Part shown: one piece after another, positions 53,102 to 61,394 of the stretch
How positions within the stretch are numbered: the stretch's first letter is position 1
How the letters are laid out: the number at the start of each line of letters is the position of its first letter
Assembly (NCBI RefSeq): GCF_900102185.1
Contig: NZ_LT629690.1
Location: forward strand, 1,116,001 to 1,180,000
Direction: 5' to 3'
Length of the DNA stretch: 64,000 nucleotides
Source of the DNA: Terriglobus roseus
GTDB lineage: Bacteria; Acidobacteriota; Terriglobia; Terriglobales; Acidobacteriaceae
Program-made: the position numbers and the translations under genes
The notes under the pieces: model-generated
What the model saw: the letters and a program-made list of their open reading frames with translations, nothing else
What the model was told of the DNA's origin: nothing
Databases searched by the model: none

Positions 53102-53857
53102 TTGGATAGAGCACTTCAGGCGACGTTCGATCGATCTCAGCGCATCACAGACAGCGTGATTGTGCCGATTACTGATGACCGGATTTGGCGCGAGAATCTT
53201 GGTACTTTAAGGCCTCTTGATCTGCCGACGGGGCCAATTCTCGTGATCGCTCCGCATCCCGATGATGAGACCCTCGGAGCGGGTGCTCTGATTGCCACTC
53301 TGTCCGCGCAAGCGACGAGAGTGATCGTCGTTGCAGCGACGGATGGGGAGAATGCATATGACCTTCCTCCGGCAGGCCGAATCGATCTTGGCCTCATTCG
53401 CGAGCGCGAACAACGCAAGGCTTTGGGGCTGTTAGGTGTGCAACCGGATTCGGTGATACGTTTGCGCCTAACGGACAGCGGCCTTATGGGACAGCGCTCC
53501 GAGTTGGAACGCAGAGTCATGGAGGTTGCAGAGCCAGGGATGACAATCCTTGCTCCGTGGCAAGGAGACTTTCACCCTGATCACGTTGCATGTGCCCATG
53601 TAGCGTGTTCTGTTGCGCAAGCAAAGGGACTTGCGTTGATATCCTACTTTTTCTGGACATGGCACCGTGGATCTCCAGAGACATTGGACGGACTGCCGTT
53701 ACGGAGATTCATCCCCACCTTCGATGCTCGGGCAGCGAAGGCACAAGCCATTGGCCAGCATCGTTCGCAGTTCGAGAGCGAATCCGGCGATCCTATCTTG
53801 AATGACCGTCTTATTGCCCCGATTTATTGGGACTTCGAGGTCTTCCTTTCTGCATGA
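53102..53857 (+). CDS. PIG-L family deacetylase
   Basis: 251 residues from a TTG start. The zinc motif VIAPHPDDETLGAGALIATL (His52, Asp54, Asp55 area) and the second His of DFHPDHVACAHVACSV are present. Family members remove N-acetyl groups from GlcNAc-type sugars. First gene of an overlapping four-gene operon: its stop and the next start share ATGA. Substrate probably a glycolipid or sugar precursor made by the downstream GT2 enzyme. Confidence 0.92.
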   Translation: MDRALQATFDRSQRITDSVIVPITDDRIWRENLGTLRPLDLPTGPILVIAPHPDDETLGAGALIATLSAQATRVIVVAATDGENAYDLPPAGRIDLGLIREREQRKALGLLGVQPDSVIRLRLTDSGLMGQRSELERRVMEVAEPGMTILAPWQGDFHPDHVACAHVACSVAQAKGLALISYFFWTWHRGSPETLDGLPLRRFIPTFDARAAKAQAIGQHRSQFESESGDPILNDRLIAPIYWDFEVFLSA

Positions 53858-54438
53858 GTACACCCTCGACATCAAGCGCAGATTTCTTTGAAAACAAGTA
53901 TCGGCAAGCCCCCGATTTTGACCCTTGGAGGTTTGCGACCTCGGAGTATGAACTCAGTCGCTACCGAGTCGTTATGCAGGCACTCGAGGGACGTATTTAT
54001 AAACATGCATATGAGCCAGGCTGCTCCATTGGTGTACTCACTCAGCAGCTTGCTTCCGTCTGCAAGACGGTCGATGCGTGCGACTTTTCAGCCACTGCTG
54101 TGGATGTGGCGCGAGAACGTTGCCGTGATCTTCCGGGCGTAACGGTGCGTTGTGCATCACTCACCGGAAGTCAACCCTGGTCGAAGTTCGATCTCATCGT
54201 GCTGTGCGAGATCGGCTACTACTTCACCGCCGACGCTTGGCAGAAATTGGTGGAGAACATGGTTCACGCTATGAGGCCGGGAACAGTGGTGCTTGCTTGT
54301 CACTGGCTTGGGGAATCTGAAGATCATGTACAGCGCGGGCAAGAGGTGCATGAAGCGATATCGCATCCTCTGCTCGTGGGCACGCTGAGTAGCTGCTATG
54401 AAGGATTTCGTTTGGACCGATGGATACGAACAACATGA
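53854..54438 (+). CDS. NodS-like SAM-dependent methyltransferase
   Basis: 194 residues from MSTPSTSSADFFENKYR. The SAM site EPGCSIGVLTQQLA is at 54-67, followed by DACDFSATAVDVAR and FDLIVLCEIGYYFTADAW. Sequence style is that of NodS, which N-methylates the deacetylated sugar of rhizobial Nod factors. It begins as ATGA with the PIG-L gene and ends 19 bases inside the GT2 gene. An N-methyl transfer to the amine freed by PIG-L is the natural hypothesis. Confidence 0.9.
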   Translation: MSTPSTSSADFFENKYRQAPDFDPWRFATSEYELSRYRVVMQALEGRIYKHAYEPGCSIGVLTQQLASVCKTVDACDFSATAVDVARERCRDLPGVTVRCASLTGSQPWSKFDLIVLCEIGYYFTADAWQKLVENMVHAMRPGTVVLACHWLGESEDHVQRGQEVHEAISHPLLVGTLSSCYEGFRLDRWIRTT

Positions 54439-55166
54439 GACTGCCTACTGAACCTGCTATCGCATGGCATTTTGCCGTAATCATTCCGGCCTGTAACGAA
54501 GAGCAACTCCTTCCGTGTTGCCTTCGCTCTGTTGCCACAGCACAAGCCCAGCTGCCGTCGGAGGTGACTTCCGACGTTATCGTCATTGCGGATAGTTCCA
54601 CCGATGACACGGCAAAGGTGGCGAGAGACCTCTTAAGCGGCAATGGTCTGGTATTGGAGATCGATCTCGCGTGTGTAGGCGCTGCACGTTCGCTCGCTGT
54701 GACGGAGGCTCTTGGTCGGTACACTGGGCCATTGAGCTGCTGCTGGATTGCGAACACAGACGCAGACTGTGAGGTCTCGCCAACATGGCTTGTCGACCAA
54801 CTTCGCATCGCGCAACGGGGATTTGAAGCCGTTGCAGGCATCGTTGATGTGCGTGACTTCTCCGAACATCTTTTCTTTGTTGAGGAACGATTTCGGAAAT
54901 CTTATCGAATCGAACCCGACGGGACACACCCACATATTCACGGTGCGAATCTGGGTGTTCGAGCGGACGTTTATCAGATGGCTGGAGGATGGAGTCCTCT
55001 GATGACGGCTGAGGACCACGACCTTTGGCGTCGCTTGGCTGATTGCGGTGCACGACGCCTGAGCGATGCCAGTCTGCAGGTGATCACAAGCGGTCGTCGA
55101 GTGGGGCGAGCGCCGATGGGATTTGCGGGCGCACTTGCCGCACACAATGAAATGGTAGCGGCATGA
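54420..55166 (+). CDS. GT2-family glycosyltransferase
   Basis: 248 residues. GT-A motifs: VIIPACNEEQLLPCCLRSVA, VIVIADSSTDDTAKVARDLL, the donor-site WIANTDADCEV and an acceptor HxN/ED-like stretch MTAEDHDLWRRLADCG. No membrane segment, so soluble or peripheral. Its start overlaps the methyltransferase end and its stop overlaps the next start as ATGA. It would place the sugar that PIG-L and the methyltransferase then modify. Confidence 0.92.
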   Translation: MDTNNMRLPTEPAIAWHFAVIIPACNEEQLLPCCLRSVATAQAQLPSEVTSDVIVIADSSTDDTAKVARDLLSGNGLVLEIDLACVGAARSLAVTEALGRYTGPLSCCWIANTDADCEVSPTWLVDQLRIAQRGFEAVAGIVDVRDFSEHLFFVEERFRKSYRIEPDGTHPHIHGANLGVRADVYQMAGGWSPLMTAEDHDLWRRLADCGARRLSDASLQVITSGRRVGRAPMGFAGALAAHNEMVAA

Positions 55167-56098
55167 CGGGTGAGCATCTTATCGATCGCTTTCGATCGCT
55201 AACGGATGTCCGTCTAGCTCGGCCTGGGATTGGAAAGACTGCGGTTCGCCATGATGCGATTTTTGCTGCAGGGCGGGAAGATTTGAGTCTTGCGAAGTTA
55301 ATTGAGGCCCATTGGGACGCCGTCGCGATTCTTGAGGAGGCTGGTCAGGAGCCAAAGCAGGGAATTGCCTATGCCGTTTGGGCTAGTGAGGTTCCAGGTA
55401 AACCTCTTTCTTTGCGCGACGGGATGCTTCACGGTCAGAAGGACTTTTGCAGTGGTGCCACCCTCGTGGATCGCGCTCTTGTGACAGCAGGTCCTGTCAT
55501 CGTAGAAATCGATCTCAACTCAGCGCCCTCACAATTAACGATCCGAGAAGATGGCTGGAAGACCGAAGCATTTCGGATGACGCACACTGCGTCCCTAACC
55601 TTTGATCACTTTCCCATCGTGTCGATTGTCGGTGATGACGATTGGTACACCAAGCGTGTGGGTTTCTGGCAGGGAGCGTGTGGTCCGGCCGCAGCATGGG
55701 CCGGAGGTGCCGCGGGGCTTGTCGATTATGCCTTTTCCAAAAGACGAGATGAACCGCATTCGATGGCCCACTTGGGTGCCATGAGTGCGGCAGTTATAGG
55801 GATGGAGTATGTGCTGACTGGAGTAGCAGGACATTTCGATGCTATGCCCACAGAACCGGCAATGATTCGAGCTCTCACAGTACGGCATCTCATCGAGGCG
55901 GCCTGTACTGATATCTTGCAACGGTTTGGCAGATCTCTGGGCCCCGCACCACTTGTAAAGCATGTGGAGGTTGCGAGGCGCTATGCGGAGTTGGAACTTT
56001 ACCTGCGCCAGTGCCACGCGGAGCGCGATCTGGAATCGCTTGGGAGAGCTCTCAACTGCATTGGCGCCTTGCCTGGATCAAATGGGCTGTTCGCATAG
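55163..56098 (+). CDS. Acyl-CoA-dehydrogenase-like flavoprotein of the four-gene operon
   Basis: 311 residues. ACAD elements are seen: GIAYAVWASEVPGKPLSLRD, DGMLHGQKDFCSGATLVDRA, LVTAGPVIVEIDLN and a C-terminal helical domain (FWQGACGPAAAWAGGAAGLV ... RRYAELELYLRQCHAERD). It is shorter than usual (about 380). It could desaturate an acyl chain on a glycolipid or act as an oxidase on a sugar. It is the last operon gene; a spacer of a few bases leads to a convergent response regulator. Confidence 0.85.
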   Translation: MTGEHLIDRFRSLTDVRLARPGIGKTAVRHDAIFAAGREDLSLAKLIEAHWDAVAILEEAGQEPKQGIAYAVWASEVPGKPLSLRDGMLHGQKDFCSGATLVDRALVTAGPVIVEIDLNSAPSQLTIREDGWKTEAFRMTHTASLTFDHFPIVSIVGDDDWYTKRVGFWQGACGPAAAWAGGAAGLVDYAFSKRRDEPHSMAHLGAMSAAVIGMEYVLTGVAGHFDAMPTEPAMIRALTVRHLIEAACTDILQRFGRSLGPAPLVKHVEVARRYAELELYLRQCHAERDLESLGRALNCIGALPGSNGLFA

Positions 56099-56105
56099 GT
56101 TCAGA

Positions 56106-56477
56106 TCATTTGGTCTGTTTTCGCCGCATGATGCAGCCCAACAACACTGACGTGAGCGTTGTTGTCTCAAACGGGAAGGTAAGGAAAGCGTCGGAGCCGT
56201 GAGTGGAAACGGGTGAGCCTTCCGCCGTCAGAAGTATGATCGCGACGCTCTGCATGGATGGATCGTCGCGAAGCATGGTCATGACTTCGACTCCGTCCAT
56301 GTCCGGCATATGCAGATCCAGCAACACTGCATCAGGGCGGAGAGATCGTGCGCGAGCGATACCTTCTGTTCCGCCGAATTCGGCATAAGCTTCAAAACCC
56401 TGAAGCGTGAGTAACTCCGCCAGTCCCTGGCACCGGGCACGGTTGTCGTCGATAACAAGGACGTTGTAGGCCTTCAT
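56106..56477 (-). CDS. Single-domain response regulator
   Basis: 123 residues. Receiver fold MKAYNVLVIDDNRARCQGLA, phospho-Asp in PDAVLLDLHMPDMDG, Thr in IILLTAEGSP; the expected Lys near the C-terminus is replaced in this region (DAFLTFPFETTTL), so signalling may be altered. No output domain, no partner kinase adjacent. It lies convergent to the four-gene operon, 7 bases away. Confidence 0.85.
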   Translation of the reverse strand: MKAYNVLVIDDNRARCQGLAELLTLQGFEAYAEFGGTEGIARARSLRPDAVLLDLHMPDMDGVEVMTMLRDDPSMQSVAIILLTAEGSPVSTHGSDAFLTFPFETTTLTSVLLGCIMRRKQTK

Positions 56478-56838
56478 AAGACATTGAGTTTATAAAATCC
56501 TTTCCTAGATTCCTATCCCACCACTAGCGCGCCACAGAAAGGCGCTGATCGCTTGTAGCGTTGAAGTCATGCATCGTAGGGGTGGTCCAAATCGAGAATC
56601 GTCGCAAGCAGAGGACGCCCAGCTTTAATTGAATGGGAAAACTCTCTGCGTTACTCAACTCCTCATCGCAGAAAAAGATGAGGCAATGCATTATCCCAAC
56701 TAGGAATATGTCGGAATCTGCCTTGGGCAGAGCGGAGGAATCTCCCATGCGGACGAGTAATTTGCTACCAAGGGCCGATCGTCTCAAGCTCGCCAGCACC
56801 CCTCCGCATTTCACTGATGATTGTTGTAGAACTAACTG
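56478..56838. other. Divergent spacer
   Basis: About 360 bases; ORFs on both strands are not protein-like. It should hold the promoters of the response regulator and the DUF2252 gene. Confidence 0.4.
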
Positions 56839-58038
56839 ATGGCTCAAGTCGCGTCTTCCATCAAGCCCCGAGATCGGTCGAAGGTTCTTAACGCAAATCG
56901 TCAGGCGAAGATGGCTCAGTCTGCCCACGCCTATGTTCGCGGAAACACGCTCCAGTTTTACGAATGGTTGAAAAAGGATTCGGCCAAGAGCATTCCGGAG
57001 GGCCCGCCGGTCTGGATCTGCGGGGATTGCCACGTGGGGAATATTGGACCGCTGTCCGATTCGGACGGCAAAATTGAAATCCAGATTCGCGATCTGGACC
57101 AGACGGTTGTCGGAAACCCTGCTCATGACTTAGTGCGGTTAGCGCTCTCGCTGGCAACGGCAGCACGCGGGTCCGATCTGCCGGGCGTCACTGTCGTCAA
57201 AATGATGGAACAGATGGTCGAAGGTTACGAACGGGCTCTCGTCGCTCCGAACACAACCATCAAAGCCAACAGTGACGATCTTGCTCCCATCCGAAACGTA
57301 CTGGAACAATCACGCCGCCGTCGCTGGCATCATCTTGCTGAAGAAAGGATCGAGGATGTTAAACCCCAGATCCCCCTCGGAAAGCGATTCTGGATGTTGG
57401 AAGAGCAGGAGCGCGTCGCGATGGATGAACTGTTTCGTGATGAAACGGTTGTAGCGAAAATTCTGGCATTCAAAGGCCGCAGGCCGGGATCAAAAGTATC
57501 CGTAGTGGACGCTGCCTATTGGATGAAGGGATGCAGTTCGCTCGGTCGACTCCGCTTTGCTGTTCTTCTCAGCATTGGCAAGAAAGCCGACCGAACCCAC
57601 TGCCTGATTGACCTTAAGGAAGCTACTTGTGCTGCTGCACCGAAGGTCGAAATGACCATCCGCAACGACGCGGAGAGAGTGGTGACGGGAGCGTCGAATC
57701 TCTCTCCGAACCTAGGCCAACGAATGTTAGCAGTCCCGCTTCTCGGGAAAAATCTTGTTATGCGCGAGCTAATGCCGCAAGACCTCAAATTCGATCTCGA
57801 TCGCCTGACCCAGCAAGAAGCTATGGCGGCGGCTCGCTATCTCGCAGGAATCGTGGGCAAAGCTCATGGTCGGCAGATGAACCGCAAGACGCGCCAATCG
57901 TGGCTCGCCAAGTTGGAGAAACAACACTCGAAAAGCCTGGATGCCCGGAACTGGTTGTGGTCAAGTGTAGTTTCGCTAATTGCAGACCACGAAGCGGCTT
58001 ATCTGGAACATTGCAGGCGATACGCGAGTTCCTCCTGA
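56839..58038 (+). CDS. DUF2252 protein (kinase-like fold)
   Basis: 399 residues. The family signature is visible in VWICGDCHVGNIGPLSDSDG and IEIQIRDLDQTVVGNPAHDL, a phosphotransferase-like HxxN and D pair, then LVRLALSLATAARGSDLPG and VVDAAYWMKGCSSLGRLRFA. Function in the cell is unknown; members are common beside stress and catalase genes. No signal peptide. It stands alone on the plus strand. Confidence 0.9.
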   Translation: MAQVASSIKPRDRSKVLNANRQAKMAQSAHAYVRGNTLQFYEWLKKDSAKSIPEGPPVWICGDCHVGNIGPLSDSDGKIEIQIRDLDQTVVGNPAHDLVRLALSLATAARGSDLPGVTVVKMMEQMVEGYERALVAPNTTIKANSDDLAPIRNVLEQSRRRRWHHLAEERIEDVKPQIPLGKRFWMLEEQERVAMDELFRDETVVAKILAFKGRRPGSKVSVVDAAYWMKGCSSLGRLRFAVLLSIGKKADRTHCLIDLKEATCAAAPKVEMTIRNDAERVVTGASNLSPNLGQRMLAVPLLGKNLVMRELMPQDLKFDLDRLTQQEAMAAARYLAGIVGKAHGRQMNRKTRQSWLAKLEKQHSKSLDARNWLWSSVVSLIADHEAAYLEHCRRYASSS

Positions 58039-58102
58039 CAGCTCCCTCAGCGTGTGCCGAAGGAGCAGCTTTGGTGCGCCGTCACGGAACTGTCTGATGG
58101 AA

Positions 58103-58177
58103 CTAGCGAGAGAACAGTGCAATCAGGAGCACTATCGGGATGGGAACACCGAGCAACAATAATAGAATTGAGCGCAT
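58103..58177 (-). CDS. 24-residue single-span membrane peptide
   Basis: GGAGGAAATGAA precedes the ATG at 58177. The product is almost entirely hydrophobic (MRSILLLLLGVPIPIVLLIA then LFSR). It follows the minus-strand membrane-protein gene by 36 bases. Similar tiny membrane peptides are widespread next to stress genes; role unknown. Confidence 0.55.
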   Translation of the reverse strand: MRSILLLLLGVPIPIVLLIALFSR

Positions 58178-58213
58178 TTCATTTCCTCCGAAATTCCGAG
58201 CCGTTGGACCGCC

Positions 58214-59047
58214 TTAGATGGTGATTACACGGTCGCGCTGACGCCCGCCGACCGTCGCGGCGAAGCTGGCACTGAAGGCTCCGATAAGAAGCGCCAGGAA
58301 TGTCCATAGAAGCGAGTGGGCAGTTGCTTTCCGAAGTTCGTCAGCGGATTGTTGTGCGTTCGTAAATGCATTGGAAACTCGTTGCTTCGCATCCTGTGGT
58401 GATATTCCGGTCTGAGTAGAAACGACTTGTTCCAGATAGGCTTGATCCTCCGTGGGCAAGCTCCCCTTTTGCAATCCGTTCGCAAAGATGAGAGCGACTT
58501 CAGAACGGATTGCATTTCCGACGGGATCTGTCTTTGCTCCGGAATTCCGAAACAAGCTATCGACGAAGTATGCGAAAGAACTGTAAGCGGAGCCCGAAAC
58601 CTTCTCTGCGTCACCCTTGGAAGATACGGACGCTCCGACCATGGTCGTCGCGGCCGTAGCCAAGAACGCTGCGGTCACGACGAGAGCGGTGGACCAGGCC
58701 AAAAAGCCGTGTGCGGTGTCACGGAAGTAGACCTCATCCGTGTGGACTGACGTCCATTTCGTGCGCAGCCTTCCGGCCAGATAGCCGCCCATCGCCGAGC
58801 TCAGAATCTCCATCACGATCAGCCACATGATCGCCGAATGTCCGATGCCCGACGCCGAGACCCCGGTGTTCGACCACGGTGAGACGGACGAAAGGCCCAG
58901 GCCGGCTCCAAGAGCGAGCAGAATCAGAACCAGGGCAGCGGTGACGAAGGCCCCAGCAAAAACCGCGGACCACGATACGCCGGAAGCATTCGCTTCGGGC
59001 TGTCCGTGGGTCGTCGAAGAATAGGAACTCGCTATCGGTTCGGACAT
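58214..59047 (-). CDS. Integral membrane protein of unknown function
   Basis: 277 residues. Four hydrophobic segments (VFAGAFVTAALVLILLALGA, SAIMWLIVMEILSSAMGGYL, AWSTALVVTAAFLATAATTM, LLWTFLALLIGAFSASFAAT) surround a soluble periplasmic-type stretch. YLAGRLRTKWTSVHTDEVYF resembles channel-like small proteins with a Gly-rich turn. Ends 36 bases before a small membrane peptide. No family confidently named. Confidence 0.7.
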   Translation of the reverse strand: MSEPIASSYSSTTHGQPEANASGVSWSAVFAGAFVTAALVLILLALGAGLGLSSVSPWSNTGVSASGIGHSAIMWLIVMEILSSAMGGYLAGRLRTKWTSVHTDEVYFRDTAHGFLAWSTALVVTAAFLATAATTMVGASVSSKGDAEKVSGSAYSSFAYFVDSLFRNSGAKTDPVGNAIRSEVALIFANGLQKGSLPTEDQAYLEQVVSTQTGISPQDAKQRVSNAFTNAQQSADELRKATAHSLLWTFLALLIGAFSASFAATVGGRQRDRVITI

Positions 59048-59107
59048 TGGCGGTCTACTTTCTGGCGCACATATAGGCGCGGTATAGTTGCGTGAAACCC
59101 CGATAAT

Positions 59108-59680
59108 TTATAGGTCTCGTGAGGCCTTGGTTTCGTCTTCCTTGCTTTTCTTCGCGGAGTATTTCTCTTTGCCCGTTTTGGGTTTTGGCTCCGGCTCTGG
59201 CTCCGTGGAAGACCTTCTGATGAGCGGTACGCCGATCTTCGTGATCTTCTTAGCGGCTGCGAGCTCCTCCCGCAGATTGGCCGTCAGCAGTGACACAATC
59301 TTGCGCTCGCCCAGTCCCTGCGCCATCGCAATGCACGCCTCATAGCCCGCGATCTCGTAATGTTCCGTACGGAGCGCGGCACCGACGATTCCCACGTCGA
59401 AGGAAGCCCCTTCTTCGTCCTTCTCCAGGGCGTCTGCACCCTCTTCAATCACGCCTTCCATGCCGTTACAGTGTTGGCCAGTCGGTTTCTCACCAAGCAA
59501 TGCAAAGACGCTCCTGAGCCGCAAGACTTGGCCCTTGGTCTCTTCCAGATGCGATTGGAAAGCTGCCTTGAGCGCCTTATCTTTCGCGCCCTTCGCGAGC
59601 TTTGGTAGAGCCTTCACGAGTTGGTTTTCCGCGCTGTACATATCGCGCAATTCATCCAGAAGTACTGTCTTCAATGCCAT
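59108..59680 (-). CDS. DUF892 ferritin-like protein (YciF type)
   Basis: 190 residues. Four-helix pattern with acidic ligands: VLLDELRDMYSAENQLVKAL, HLEETKGQVLRLRSVFALLG, LRTEHYEIAGYEACIAMAQ, ANLREELAAAKKITKIG. The C-terminal 40 residues are Lys/Glu/Pro-rich. Third DUF892-type gene in the window. It probably belongs to the general stress response with the nearby metal transporter. Confidence 0.92.
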   Translation of the reverse strand: MALKTVLLDELRDMYSAENQLVKALPKLAKGAKDKALKAAFQSHLEETKGQVLRLRSVFALLGEKPTGQHCNGMEGVIEEGADALEKDEEGASFDVGIVGAALRTEHYEIAGYEACIAMAQGLGERKIVSLLTANLREELAAAKKITKIGVPLIRRSSTEPEPEPKPKTGKEKYSAKKSKEDETKASRDL

Positions 59681-59803
59681 GTCAGGTCACCATCGGTTGA
59701 TCTAGTTACGTTTTAACCAATGGTGAGATGCAGAATTGGACCGGATGGAGCGCTTCACTTACTGGAAACCGCAATCGGTCAATTAACGACTACGTGCCGT
59801 CGA

Positions 59804-61111
59804 TCACATCGAAGATACGATGAGGCCGATGGCAGCGGCGGTCATGATTAGGGCGCACGTCCAACCAAGGCATTTCATGCCGATGGTGTTCGTCCGGTTG
59901 CCCATCACCTTCCTGTCGCTTGTGAGCAGGACAACCATAACAACGAGGGGAGGTGCCAAAAGGCCGTTGAGGATAGCTGACCAGAAGAGCATCATCACTG
60001 CGTTCAAATGAGCGAAGTCCAGCGCGAGACCCACCGCGATCGAGACCCCAATAATTCCATAGAATTTCCGAGCGAGCTGGGGTTTGAGGTTCAGCGATGC
60101 CGCTCTCCATCTCGCACCCTCTGCGACTGCGTAGGCGCACGAGCCGGCAAGAACTGGGACCGCAAGCATCCCCGTCCCGATCATACCCAGGGTAAAAAGC
60201 CAATATGCTCCTCCGCCAGCCAAGGGGCGAAGCGCTTCCGCCGCTTGCTTAGCGGTCTCGATATCTTTATGACCGTGAGCGTTCAGCGTCGCAGCCGTTG
60301 TCAGGATCAAGAAGTACATCACGACGTTGGAGAGCAGCATGCCCGTCACCACATCGAGCCTCGCCGAGCGAATCTCTGCGTCGGTAGAACCCTTTCGTTG
60401 TGCGACCGTGGTTTTTCCATGCGCACGATCTTCCTCCACCTCCTGCGCCGCCTGCCAAAAGAAGAGATAGGGCGAGATCGTGGTTCCGAGGATCGCAACC
60501 AACACGGCGATGTAGGCCTTGCTCCATTCAATGTGTGGGACGAAGGTCGAATGGGCAACTGTGCGCCAGTCAGGATGGGCGAGGAACGCAGTAATGATGT
60601 ATGCGAAGAGAACAAGCGTTAGCCATTTGAAAATCCGGGCCATCAGGCGGTACGACGTCCAGAAAAGAAGGGCGACGATTGCGGCTGCAAAGAGCGGTGT
60701 CCAGTAATACGAAGGGATACCGGTCATCATTTGCATGGCGTCGGCCATGCCGCCCAAGTCCGCGCCTATGTTGAAGATGTTCGCGATGATGACCAGCGAG
60801 CAAGACAGCCACAGAACCCATCGCGGGTAACGGTTGCGAATCACACTGGCCAGACCGCAGCCTGTCACCATGCCCAGCTTGGCGCACATGAACTGAACAG
60901 CAGCCATCAGTGGGAAGGAGAGCAGCGCCGTCCAGAGCGTCGCGTATCCAAAGGACGCCCCGGCAACGGAGTAAGTCGATATCCCGGAAGGATCGTCGTC
61001 AGCAGCTCCGGTAATGATGCCGGGTCCGAGTTCCTTCAGGAATTGTTGAAGGCCATTCGGGGCCGATCCCTCAATTGCCGAGCCGTCCGTTGAAACGTCT
61101 CGTTTCGTCAC
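59804..61111 (-). CDS. NRAMP-family divalent metal transporter (DDDPSG variant)
   Basis: 435 residues, eleven or so membrane segments. The first helix has GIITGAADDDPSGISTYSVA, whereas canonical MntH has DPGN; the change at the metal site suggests altered ion choice. Helix 6 region: YIAVLVAILGTTISPYLFFW. The substrate is probably Mn2+, Fe2+ or Mg2+. A Mn transporter would support the manganese catalase of this island (inference). Confidence 0.9.
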   Translation of the reverse strand: MTKRDVSTDGSAIEGSAPNGLQQFLKELGPGIITGAADDDPSGISTYSVAGASFGYATLWTALLSFPLMAAVQFMCAKLGMVTGCGLASVIRNRYPRWVLWLSCSLVIIANIFNIGADLGGMADAMQMMTGIPSYYWTPLFAAAIVALLFWTSYRLMARIFKWLTLVLFAYIITAFLAHPDWRTVAHSTFVPHIEWSKAYIAVLVAILGTTISPYLFFWQAAQEVEEDRAHGKTTVAQRKGSTDAEIRSARLDVVTGMLLSNVVMYFLILTTAATLNAHGHKDIETAKQAAEALRPLAGGGAYWLFTLGMIGTGMLAVPVLAGSCAYAVAEGARWRAASLNLKPQLARKFYGIIGVSIAVGLALDFAHLNAVMMLFWSAILNGLLAPPLVVMVVLLTSDRKVMGNRTNTIGMKCLGWTCALIMTAAAIGLIVSSM

Positions 61112-61394
61112 GTCTCATGGTACGGGATTCGAGTTAACGGATACTAACATAATGCCTTAGTTGGACCAACGACGTCTGCCGGGCTCTGTCGCAGGCGAAG
61201 TAGATACCGAGCAGCGGTCCGCAAAAAGGCACATCAGGTTCCGCCACCTATCTTGGCTACCTCTCGTCGAACCTTGGAGCTTTCGGAACACGCTGGCGAT
61301 TACGATCATCAGGTTCAGAAGCGATTTAACGCCATCGGTCGTCCTGTAGAAAACGCGGCGATGTAACTCATCATCCATTTTGGCGACGAGGTGA
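61112..61394. other. Divergent promoter region
   Basis: About 280 bases between the metal transporter and the ThDP enzyme. No ORF is convincing. Holds both promoters. Confidence 0.4.

Noticed and set aside
56524-57126. 200-codon minus-strand ORF upstream of and inside DUF2252
   Set aside because: Half of it is antisense to the DUF2252 coding sequence; no motif.
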